Assembly: GCA_903904635.1 (NCBI GenBank)
Contig: CAIVDH010000059.1
Coordinates: forward strand, 1-5,966
Length of the DNA: 5,966 nt
Reading direction: 5' to 3'
DNA from: an uncultured Burkholderiales bacterium
GTDB taxonomy: Bacteria; Pseudomonadota; Gammaproteobacteria; Burkholderiales; Burkholderiaceae_D
Both the position numbers and the translations under genes were made by a program. Positions 1-5,914 of the stretch are shown here, in pieces. The notes under the pieces were generated by a model. That model was given only the letters and a program-made list of their open reading frames with translations. It was not told where the DNA came from and ran no database searches. Within the stretch, counting starts at the first letter, position 1. Each line of letters starts with the position of its first letter.

Positions 1-629
1 ATGGCTACCTGTGCGATATAGGGCATCAGATTATTGGGTGTGCCGCGCGGATCTTCGCCCAGGCGGCCGCTTTCATGTGCACCAGCGGGATTAAAGTAAC
101 GCAGCGTGGCAATGCGCCATTCCGGATCGGCGTTGGCGAGGTCTCGCAGCATGTCTTCTACCATTAGCTTGGAACGGCCATAGGGATTAGTGGCTGAAAG
201 CGGCGCAGATTCATCGATGGGTACAGACTGCGGATCACCATACACAGTCGCAGAGGAACTGAAAACCAGTCGCCGTACACCATGCAGATTTAAGGCACGC
301 AGTAAGGTCAGGCTGCCGTTCACATTGTTATCAAAATAATCCAGCGGCATGCTGACGGATTCGCCGACCGCTTTTAGGCCGGCGAAATGTACGACCGCAT
401 CTATGCCTTCACTTTTTAACAGCGCACACAAAGCGGCATGGTCGCGTATGTCGAGCTGATGAAAGGGTAAATTGTAGCCAGTGATTTCTTTTATGCGATG
501 GATGACCTTGGGTGAGCTATTGCGCAGATTATCTAGCGCAATGACGCGCCAGCCAGCCTGTAGCAGACAGATACAGGTATGCGATCCGATATAGCCAGTG
601 GCTCCGGTAATGAGTACAGTTTGCGACAT
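1..629 (-). CDS. galE: UDP-glucose 4-epimerase, N-terminal part (runs off the left edge)
   Basis: GalE interconverts UDP-glucose and UDP-galactose using tightly bound NAD, in the cytoplasm. Translating the minus strand from the ATG at 629 gives 209 open residues up to the window edge; the family is usually about 335-340 residues, so the C-terminal third is missing only because of the cut. The protein opens with the Rossmann motif TGATGYIGSH (residues 8-17, the GxxGxxG glycines at 9, 12 and 15). It continues with LDNLRNSS (32-39), HFAGLKAVGES (81-91), SSSATVYGD (124-132) with the expected catalytic Ser near 125, and NPYGRSK (148-154), which carries the Tyr150/Lys154 pair of short-chain dehydrogenase-type epimerases. 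RYFNPAGAH (177-185) is also typical. It starts 11 nt after the galU stop, with only a poor Shine-Dalgarno sequence, so coupling to galU is likely. It would supply UDP-galactose from the UDP-glucose made by GalU. The function is clear from the motifs; narrower substrate range (for example UDP-GlcNAc) cannot be excluded. Confidence 0.95.
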   Translation of the reverse strand, partial: MSQTVLITGATGYIGSHTCICLLQAGWRVIALDNLRNSSPKVIHRIKEITGYNLPFHQLDIRDHAALCALLKSEGIDAVVHFAGLKAVGESVSMPLDYFDNNVNGSLTLLRALNLHGVRRLVFSSSATVYGDPQSVPIDESAPLSATNPYGRSKLMVEDMLRDLANADPEWRIATLRYFNPAGAHESGRLGEDPRGTPNNLMPYIAQVA

Positions 630-640
630 CTGACTTTAGG

Positions 641-1579
641 TTAACCCGCGATGGCTGCAGAAAAATTTTGCGCTGTATTTTGCTGCGGTGTTTGCTGAGG
701 TGTGATCAGCTGCGTGAACTGATCCAGAAAGCGCTGAAATTCATCTTTGACTTCCGGGTGTTGCAGTGCAAATTTTACGGTTGCCTGCAAATAGCCTTGC
801 TTGGTGCCGCAGTCATAGCGCGTGCCTTCAAACTGATAGGAAAGCACCGCTTCCGATTGCAACAGTGAAGCAATCCCATCAGTGAGCTGCAATTCGCCAT
901 TGGCACCTGGTTGTATAGCTTTGAGATGACGGAATATGGACGGCGTCAGAATATAACGACCCACCACCCCCATATTAGAGGGTGCATTTTCAGGTGCTGG
1001 TTTTTCTATGATCTCGTCTAATTTCAGCAGGCGATCTGCAAAGGAAGTGCCGGCTACGACGCCATAGGCGCTACTACGTTCGGGTGGTATTGCCTCTACA
1101 CCGATGATGCTGGATCCGTAGTGAGTATGTAAATTCACCATTTGCTGCATCACAGGCAGAGTTGCATCAAGCAAGTCATCAGCGAGAATCACGGCAAAGG
1201 GTTCGTTCTGTACCAAACGCTCAGCGCATAGCACAGCATGCCCCAGCCCTAATGCTTCGGCCTGTCGCACATAAAAACACTGTACGTTATCGGGTTTGAT
1301 CTGTCGCAGCAAATCAAGCAGCTGATTTTTATCGCGGGCGGCTAGTTCGGCTTCGAGTTCATAGGCTTTATCGAAATGATCTTCTATGGCGCGTTTATTG
1401 CGGCCGGTGATAAAAATCATCTCGGTAATGCCGGCTGCAATGGCTTCTTCTACGGCATATTGAATTAGGGGCTTATCCACCACCGGTAGCATTTCCTTGG
1501 GACTGGCTTTAGTCGCAGGCAAAAATCGTGTACCCAGGCCCGCGACAGGAAATATGGCTTTGCTGATTTTTTTTCTCAT
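641..1579 (-). CDS. galU: UTP-glucose-1-phosphate uridylyltransferase
   Basis: Makes UDP-glucose from UTP and glucose-1-phosphate in the cytoplasm, the entry point to UDP-galactose and UDP-glucuronate for polysaccharides. The 312-residue product has the full GalU pattern: the nucleotide-binding loop FPVAGLGTRFLPATKASPKE (10-29), the segment LPVVDKPLIQYAVEEA (31-46), QAEALGLGHAVLCA (106-119), FAVILADDLL (128-137) containing the metal/nucleotide-binding Asp pair, EKP (192-194), GRYILTP (207-213), GELQLTDGI (228-236) and YDCGTKQGYLQA (255-266). The last 20 or so residues form a Gln/Thr/Ala-rich tail that looks dispensable and is longer than the catalytic core needs. The ATG at 1579 gives the MRKKISKAIFPVAG N-terminus normal for the family. 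The Shine-Dalgarno signal is weak (AGG about 14 nt upstream). It follows the VanZ-like gene by 36 nt and precedes galE by 11 nt in the same direction, so all three are probably co-transcribed. Confidence 0.96.
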   Translation of the reverse strand: MRKKISKAIFPVAGLGTRFLPATKASPKEMLPVVDKPLIQYAVEEAIAAGITEMIFITGRNKRAIEDHFDKAYELEAELAARDKNQLLDLLRQIKPDNVQCFYVRQAEALGLGHAVLCAERLVQNEPFAVILADDLLDATLPVMQQMVNLHTHYGSSIIGVEAIPPERSSAYGVVAGTSFADRLLKLDEIIEKPAPENAPSNMGVVGRYILTPSIFRHLKAIQPGANGELQLTDGIASLLQSEAVLSYQFEGTRYDCGTKQGYLQATVKFALQHPEVKDEFQRFLDQFTQLITPQQTPQQNTAQNFSAAIAG

Positions 1580-1615
1580 GTGACGGTTTCTGCCTAAAGA
1601 GAGCGAAATAAGATG

Positions 1616-1963
1616 TCAGGAGCGCAGGGAGAGTAGTGTCACTACTATGCATGCTGCTGCCATATCAAACCACCAGTCGAGCATGGATGCATTGCGATAG
1701 GGCAGAAAACTTTGAGCGGCTTCGTCTACTAGACCTAATATTGCAATCATCAGCAGCGTGATGAGTGCGCGTAGCATTTTTGTCGTTGTAATGGCGCGAT
1801 AGCATAGGAACGTGAGCAACGCATAGGCCAGCATGTGCAATAGCTTGTCGCCGAAGCGCGCTGATAATGCATGGGCCTGACCCGGAACAGAACCCAAAAT
1901 TAGCAGCAAAGAAAAAAACAGCATGGCTGCTAACAACCAGCCCTGATGCAGTGAGCGCCACAT
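1616..1963 (-). CDS. VanZ-like small integral membrane protein
   Basis: A 115-residue protein with about four hydrophobic segments (near residues 9-27, 42-57, 65-79 and 98-113). It has the sparse conserved pattern of the VanZ-like family: DKLLHMLAYALL (39-50), then GLVDEAAQSFLP (77-88), then YRNASMLDWWFDMAAA (89-104). The conserved polar residues are Asp39/Lys40, His43, Asp80/Glu81, Gln84, Arg90, Asp96 and Asp100, several of them inside or at the edge of membrane segments. The family is named after VanZ of the teicoplanin resistance cluster, but the biochemical role of most members is unknown. Members without resistance links are common, including some in exopolysaccharide loci, so resistance should not be inferred. 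Its ATG shares one base with the manC stop codon (TGATG), indicating translational coupling, and there is no good Shine-Dalgarno sequence of its own. The context suggests a role in surface polysaccharide or envelope assembly. This is inference. Confidence 0.85.
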   Translation of the reverse strand: MWRSLHQGWLLAAMLFFSLLLILGSVPGQAHALSARFGDKLLHMLAYALLTFLCYRAITTTKMLRALITLLMIAILGLVDEAAQSFLPYRNASMLDWWFDMAAACIVVTLLSLRS

Positions 1964-3387
1964 CAGGCGCGACCATAGCGATCTTGCAGCCTGACGATAT
2001 CGTCTTCACCCAAATAGCTGCCAGACTGCACTTCGATTAATTCGAGTGGAATTTTTCCGGGATTTTCCAGCGCATGTACGATACCTACGCCTATGAACGC
2101 AGCCTGATTTTCTGTCAGCAGATAATCTTCTTCGCCGTGCGTGACGCGCGCTGTGCCTGATACGATGATCCAATGCTCGGCACGATGATGATGCATTTGC
2201 AGCGAGAGTTTGGCGCCAGGTTTGACGGTAATGCGCTTGACCTGAAACCGGCTGCCACGACCTATGGAGTCAAATGAACCCCAGGGGCGTGATACCAGAC
2301 GATGATTGTCGACTTCCTGACGATGGTCAGAGATTAATGATTGAACCAGTTTACGCGCGTCTTGTGAATTTTTTCGGTTAAGTATTAACAGCGCATCTGG
2401 TGTATCAATGACGGCCAGATCTTGCAATCCTATGCCGGCGATGAGTCTCCCGTCTGACTGTATCAGACAATCTTTGCAATCTTGTAGTAACACATCACCT
2501 TGCGTGGTGTTGCCCTCTGCATTTTTTTGTGCGGTCTGCCATACCGATTCCCATGAACCTATATCACTCCAGCCTGCATCTAGCGCCACCATGGCAGCAT
2601 GTTTGGTCTGCTCCATCAGCGCATAATCAATGGCGATGGCGGGATTGTCCGCATAGGCATTTTCTTCCAGCCATATAAAATCTGTGTCACTGTTTGCGGC
2701 TTTTAATGCGCGCTCGCATGATGCCAGCATGGCCGGTGTGTATTTTGAAATCTCTTCTATGAGCTGGGTAGCGCGAAACAGGAACATGCCGCTATTCCAA
2801 AAATATTTTCCGCTTTCTACATATTGTTTAGCCTTGCTAAAATTTGGTTTTTCTATAAAGGCTGCCAGTGGCATTACTGAACTATATTCGCCATTTTCTG
2901 CACGCAGGTAACCATAGCCAGTTTCAGGACGATCTGGCTTGATACCAAATGTCATCAGATAGCCTGATTGTGCGGCTTCGCATGCCATGGAGACTGCCTC
3001 GGTAAATGCATGTGCATTTTCAATGACATGATCTGAAGGTAGTACCAGCATGAGCGCATCGCCATACTGCTGGCAAATATGCAATGCGGCGCTTACAACG
3101 GCGGGGCCGGTATTGCGGCGTAATGGTTCCAGCAAAATGCTGGCATCGTCTACGCCAATTTCACGCAGCTGTTCCGCTATGATGAAACGCGTTGCAGCAT
3201 CACTAACCAATACAGGCGGTGCCGACTCCAGCACTGTGCAGCGCTTTATGGTTTGCTGTAGCAGACTGTCTTCACCGGTCAGGCGTAAAAATTGTTTGGG
3301 ATAACTGGCGCGTGACAGCGGCCATAGTCTGCTGCCTGATCCGCCACATAATATGACCGGTACCAGCCTTTTTTTTTGCTCGTTCAT
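1963..3387 (-). CDS. manC: Bifunctional mannose-1-phosphate guanylyltransferase / mannose-6-phosphate isomerase
   Basis: Makes GDP-mannose from GTP and mannose-1-phosphate, and as a type II isomerase should also interconvert fructose-6-phosphate and mannose-6-phosphate. The 474-residue length matches ManC/CpsB/AlgA proteins. The N-terminal nucleotidyltransferase domain (about 1-290) shows VILCGGSGSRLWPLSRASYP (11-30) followed by KQF, LEPLRRNTGPA (86-96), VLPSDH (115-120), FGIKPDRPETGYGY (147-160), FIEKP (177-181), WNSGMF (197-202) and GWSDIGSWES (272-281). The C-terminal cupin isomerase domain (about 360-474) shows RPWGSFD (367-373), RFQVKRITVKPG (380-391), LSLQMHHHRAEHWIIVSGTA (394-413, the metal-binding His cluster), LENPGK (440-445) and IEVQSGSYLGEDDIVR (451-466). 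One conserved stretch is atypical: FIGVGIVHAL (431-440), where I would expect a Pro and an Arg. The ATG abuts the preceding gene's stop (TAAATG), so coupling is likely. A phosphomannomutase must be supplied from outside the window. The gene could equally be named cpsB, algA or xanB. Confidence 0.96.
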   Translation of the reverse strand: MNEQKKRLVPVILCGGSGSRLWPLSRASYPKQFLRLTGEDSLLQQTIKRCTVLESAPPVLVSDAATRFIIAEQLREIGVDDASILLEPLRRNTGPAVVSAALHICQQYGDALMLVLPSDHVIENAHAFTEAVSMACEAAQSGYLMTFGIKPDRPETGYGYLRAENGEYSSVMPLAAFIEKPNFSKAKQYVESGKYFWNSGMFLFRATQLIEEISKYTPAMLASCERALKAANSDTDFIWLEENAYADNPAIAIDYALMEQTKHAAMVALDAGWSDIGSWESVWQTAQKNAEGNTTQGDVLLQDCKDCLIQSDGRLIAGIGLQDLAVIDTPDALLILNRKNSQDARKLVQSLISDHRQEVDNHRLVSRPWGSFDSIGRGSRFQVKRITVKPGAKLSLQMHHHRAEHWIIVSGTARVTHGEEDYLLTENQAAFIGVGIVHALENPGKIPLELIEVQSGSYLGEDDIVRLQDRYGRA

Positions 3388-3903
3388 TTAATTTTCAGAT
3401 AAAAAATAGGCGCGGGAATAAGGATGAACCGTCAAATCCTGCACGATACTGGCGGAGTTGGCCCAGCGGTGACGTGCATGCTGGGCGGTTGGTAGTGTTA
3501 GTTGCTGTACATCCGTCCAGAGACGATATGCCAGTACCAGATAGTGTGTAGGTTCATTTGGTGTACCAAGAAAATTTTCATCATAAAAATGTTCAAACAC
3601 GCCTAAAAAAATACTTTGATCTAGGTCGCATGCCAGACCTAATTCATCTGCGCTGATACGGTGAAATGCTTGCTCCAGTGTTTCATTTTTACGGATACGT
3701 CCACCTGGAACAAACCAGTAGCCTTGTGCAGGCGGATTTTTTCTTAAGCCCAGCAAATGATTTCTTGCGCTATCTTGAACGATGAGATCGATAGCGATCA
3801 GCGGAGTATGTTTTATGATTTTTTCAAACAGCGAATCGGACAAAAGTCCTGAGCCTTGATTCTTAGGATTTTTTTGATATAGATTTACGCTTTCAGTATG
3901 CAT
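3388..3903 (-). CDS. gmm: GDP-mannose mannosyl hydrolase (Nudix family)
   Basis: Enzymes of this type hydrolyse GDP-mannose to GDP and mannose, probably adjusting the GDP-mannose pool or recycling GDP. The 171-residue product matches E. coli Gmm (WcaH) along most of its length: TPLIAIDLIV (33-42), LLGLRKNPPAQGYWFVPGGR (50-69), FEHFYDENFLGT (103-114), THYLVLAYRL (119-128) and a C-terminal HPYSRAYFLSEN (160-171). The Nudix box spans 68-90: Gly68, Glu74, Arg82 and Glu87 are in place. Ile83 replaces the usual first Glu of the REUXEE segment, as is typical for the GDP-mannose hydrolase branch. The ATG at 3903 lies inside the last codons of the upstream transferase gene (11-nt overlap) and has a GGA about 9 nt upstream. 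It adds roughly 17 residues before the conserved core compared with E. coli Gmm. A TTG at codon 21 (position 3843) preceded by AGGA is an alternative start. Adjacency to manC supports GDP-mannose as substrate. Confidence 0.9.
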   Translation of the reverse strand: MHTESVNLYQKNPKNQGSGLLSDSLFEKIIKHTPLIAIDLIVQDSARNHLLGLRKNPPAQGYWFVPGGRIRKNETLEQAFHRISADELGLACDLDQSIFLGVFEHFYDENFLGTPNEPTHYLVLAYRLWTDVQQLTLPTAQHARHRWANSASIVQDLTVHPYSRAYFLSEN

Positions 3904-5287
3904 TGGTATCTGTCCATCCTTTAAATGCTGTCCATGAAATAATTTTTACATCCATCCAGAAAGACCAGTTTTTAATATATTGCAAATCATATGCAACCCG
4001 GCGCTGCATTTTTTCATCGGTATCGGTCTCACCGCGACAACCATTAATTTGCGCCCATCCAGTGATCCCAGGTTTGACGCGATGCCGTTGCATGTACATG
4101 GCAACTTTGTTTTTGTATAAATTATTGTGCTGTATTGCATGCGGGCGTGGTCCAACTACCGACATGTCACCAATAAGCACATTAATAAATTGTGGCAATT
4201 CATCCAGACTAGTGCGCCTGATGAAACGACCTATGGGTGTAATACGCGGATCGTCGCGGGTAGCTTGGGTTATTTTTCCGTTAAATTCTTTGTGCGGCTT
4301 CATGCTGCGAAATTTATAGACATCAAAGCGCTTGCCATTTAAACCCAGCCTGGGTTGGCGAAAGAAAACCGGTCCTGGTGAAGAAAGTTTGATGGCGATG
4401 GCCAGAACGATGAACAAGGGCAGCAGCAATATCAATGCAATTAGTGCAAAAATTTTGTCGAACAACTCTTTAAGCAGACCATGCACACCAGCGCTTGCTG
4501 GTCGATTTAATTCAATCGCCGGCATACCCATAAAATCAATAGTCTTGTTGCTCAATATAGCCATGGTGCCGATATCGGGTACCCAGCGCACGTCAACCAG
4601 GAGATTGCGTAGCAGGTATTGCATTATTTGTAGTTTGCCGGACTCTGCAATTGGAACAGTCAGCCAGATTTCTTGAATGTTATGGCGCTTTATGGCGTTG
4701 GGTATGTCGTGGAGTTTTTCTATATGCGCAATATCATCAGCGATTTCTTGTTTGCTGTGTATGGCGCTGACTTGATAGCCAGTCCATTTTTGTGTAAGTG
4801 CGCGCTTGTGCAATTCGCGACCTGTGTCGCCATAGCCTACTATCATGACGCGCTTATTGTTGATGCCGAGTTCGCGCAAGCCTGACAATACTAAATAGAG
4901 CAGGGCGCGCGATAGCATCATGCCTGTGCATGTCAGTATGGCCCAGTAAGCGACCCAAAGTCGTGATAGTTCATCGATTTGCCGGATCAAGAAGCTCAGT
5001 ATCAGACCACAACTAATTAAAATTATGATCGCTAATGCGATTTGATTAAACATCTGAAACAACGATCGACCGCGCCATGAAGCATAAAGCGCAAACTGCG
5101 AAAACAGGGCAAATGCAAGCGCGCAGCAAAAATAAAGCACGATGCTGTGTACTTCAGGTATTTCAGAAATGGTTGCTGAAAAACGGATTAAGGCAGCGAT
5201 TTGTCCTGCTATAAAAATTACGACGACATCGACTATGCGGTGCAGGTAGTCAAATCGGGAAGCATTCCTTTCAATTAAATCATGCAT
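3893..5287 (-). CDS. wcaJ: Undecaprenyl-phosphate sugar-1-phosphate transferase (WcaJ-like, probably glucose)
   Basis: Transfers a hexose-1-phosphate, probably glucose-1-phosphate from UDP-glucose, to undecaprenyl phosphate in the inner membrane, the priming step of surface polysaccharide synthesis. The 464-residue size and layout fit the long polyprenyl-phosphate glycosyl-1-phosphate transferases. Four N-terminal membrane segments (about 19-38, 46-68, 80-102, 107-135) precede a Rossmann-like domain beginning KRVMIVGYGDTGREL (145-159). A further hydrophobic helix with an internal Pro290 (about 278-300) probably enters the membrane as a re-entrant helix. The catalytic domain follows: SSPGPVFFRQPRLGLNGKRF (302-321), YKFRSM (324-329), TSLDELPQ (359-366) with the Asp362-Glu363 catalytic dyad, GDMSVVGPRPH (373-383), HRVKPGITGWAQING (402-416) and RGETDT (418-423). 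The C-terminal run KGWTDTNAY resembles WcaJ. It is the first gene of the minus-strand block and overlaps gmm by 11 nt. The ATG at 5287 is the only reasonable start, though no Shine-Dalgarno is evident. Sugar specificity is inferred from family resemblance; galactose remains possible. Confidence 0.92.
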   Translation of the reverse strand: MHDLIERNASRFDYLHRIVDVVVIFIAGQIAALIRFSATISEIPEVHSIVLYFCCALAFALFSQFALYASWRGRSLFQMFNQIALAIIILISCGLILSFLIRQIDELSRLWVAYWAILTCTGMMLSRALLYLVLSGLRELGINNKRVMIVGYGDTGRELHKRALTQKWTGYQVSAIHSKQEIADDIAHIEKLHDIPNAIKRHNIQEIWLTVPIAESGKLQIMQYLLRNLLVDVRWVPDIGTMAILSNKTIDFMGMPAIELNRPASAGVHGLLKELFDKIFALIALILLLPLFIVLAIAIKLSSPGPVFFRQPRLGLNGKRFDVYKFRSMKPHKEFNGKITQATRDDPRITPIGRFIRRTSLDELPQFINVLIGDMSVVGPRPHAIQHNNLYKNKVAMYMQRHRVKPGITGWAQINGCRGETDTDEKMQRRVAYDLQYIKNWSFWMDVKIISWTAFKGWTDTNAY

Positions 5288-5370
5288 AGGTTTACTAGAT
5301 GTTTTAAAGATTGCTCTTTGCTATGGCCTTGTTTCGTATGTCCCATCATTGAACATTGCAACTTACAACG

Positions 5371-5388
5371 TAATGATTTATATCGTTA
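5371..5388. promoter_or_regulatory. Imperfect palindrome, possible FNR/ANR-type operator
   Basis: The arms TAATGAT and ATCGTTA are separated by TTAT and pair in 6 of 7 positions. The inner part, ATGAT-N4-ATCGT (5373-5386), matches the FNR/ANR consensus TTGAT-N4-ATCAA at 7 of 10 bases with the correct 4-nt spacing. Its centre is about 92 bp upstream of the wcaJ-like ATG and about 133 bp upstream of the haemoglobin ATG. It overlaps a minus-strand TATAAA that could be a -10 element. A single match of this quality can occur by chance in AT-rich DNA, so the regulator assignment is speculative. Confidence 0.25.
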
Positions 5389-5487
5389 TGAGATTGTTAA
5401 GTGCGCAGCGATTGCGTCACCTCAATTTATGCAAGGTTTAATCATTCTTCGATGACATTGTGTTTGGTTAGGGTGAACTGCCAGGTC

Positions 5488-5509
5488 ATGATGTTGCGCT
5501 ATGATGTTG
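5488..5509 (+). repeat. Short direct repeat ATGATGTTG next to the haemoglobin start
   Basis: The 9-mer ATGATGTTG occurs at 5488-5496 and again at 5501-5509, a 13-nt period. The second copy is in frame with the haemoglobin gene and provides two extra ATG codons (5501 and 5504) upstream of the preferred start at 5513. The first copy is out of frame. It may be a small tandem duplication; no function can be assigned. Confidence 0.6.
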
Positions 5510-5512
5510 TGC

Positions 5513-5914
5513 ATGACGACCTCTGAACAACCACAAACCACACTGTATGAACTGATAGGTGGCGATGAACGGGTGCGCGAGCTGGTGGATCGCTTTTATG
5601 ATTTGATGGATCTGGAGCCGGATTTTGCCGCGCTGCGTGCTATGCATCCACCTAGTCTGGATGGTTCGCGCGATAAGTTTTATCATTTTCTTTCAGGATG
5701 GAGCGGCGGGCCTGATCTATATACGCCGCGCTATGGCAACGCTTTTTTGCGTGCGCGACATTTGCCATTCCCCATAGGCAGTTCTGCGCGGGATCAGTGG
5801 CTCACATGCATGCTGTTAGCGATGAAGGATCTGGGCATTACAGAAGAAAATCAGGATATATTGCTACAGTCTTTTTTTAAGACGGCAGACTGGATGAGAA
5901 ATAAGCCTGATTAG
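5513..5914 (+). CDS. Group II truncated haemoglobin (TrHb2/GlbO type)
   Basis: A small haem protein of the 2-on-2 globin fold. Members bind oxygen, nitric oxide or related ligands and are linked to oxygen handling and nitrosative stress; the exact role here cannot be read from sequence. The 133-residue product is full length. Visible hallmarks are LYELIGGDERV (11-21), VDRFYDLMD (25-33) with Tyr29 as the B10 residue, LRAMHPPSLDGSRD (41-54) with His45 near the CD1 position, HFLSGWSGGPDLYT (58-71), LRARHLPF (79-86) with His83 as the proximal F8 haem ligand, and DQWLTCM (94-100) with Trp96 as the G8 Trp typical of group II. I chose the ATG at 5513 because MTTSEQ is the most natural N-terminus. 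In-frame ATGs at 5501 and 5504 would add four or three residues, and none has a good Shine-Dalgarno. It is transcribed away from the polysaccharide operon, so it is probably independent of it. Confidence 0.93.
   Translation: MTTSEQPQTTLYELIGGDERVRELVDRFYDLMDLEPDFAALRAMHPPSLDGSRDKFYHFLSGWSGGPDLYTPRYGNAFLRARHLPFPIGSSARDQWLTCMLLAMKDLGITEENQDILLQSFFKTADWMRNKPD

Larger units (their letters stand above)
5288..5512. other. Divergent intergenic region between wcaJ-like operon and truncated haemoglobin gene
   Basis: This 225-bp region must carry the promoters of both the leftward polysaccharide operon and the rightward haemoglobin gene. It is AT-richer than the flanking coding sequence, and I see no open frame with coding character. 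I could not find a convincing sigma-70 promoter on either strand. A TATAAA on the minus strand (5382-5377) lacks a good -35 at 16-18 nt. On the plus strand TTGGTT (5464-5469) with CATGAT (5487-5492) at a 17-nt spacing is the best weak pair. An imperfect palindrome lies at 5371-5388 and a short direct repeat at 5488-5509, both described separately. Confidence 0.7.

Noticed and set aside
1616..1963. Reading the VanZ-like gene as a glycopeptide resistance determinant
   Set aside because: No vanA/vanH/vanX/vanY-type gene is nearby, the neighbours are polysaccharide precursor genes, and most VanZ-family proteins are unrelated to resistance.
1665..2009. A 114-codon minus-strand open frame overlapping the VanZ-like gene and the end of manC
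   Set aside because: It lies in another frame over two genes with clear family motifs. Its own translation is Cys/Ser/Ala/His-rich with no recognisable domain, and it would cover the manC C-terminus.
2408..3304. Several plus-strand open frames of 70-85 codons antisense to manC
   Set aside because: They are shadows of a strongly conserved gene on the other strand, with no motif, no plausible ribosome binding site and atypical composition.
3903..4885. Plus-strand open frames of 70-138 codons antisense to the wcaJ-like gene
   Set aside because: All are antisense to a well-supported membrane transferase gene and encode no recognisable protein.
5306..5319. Small hairpin AAAGA-GCAA-TCTTT on the minus strand in the leader of the wcaJ-like gene, with a GNRA-type loop
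   Set aside because: The stem is only 5 bp and mostly A-U, so it is likely unstable. No riboswitch or thermometer architecture surrounds it.
5407..5422. GG-N10-GC pattern on the minus strand that could be a sigma-54 promoter for the polysaccharide operon
   Set aside because: Only the invariant GG and GC and a few other bases match the -24/-12 consensus (AGGTGAC...TCGCT). That is too weak to claim without an activator site or transcript data.
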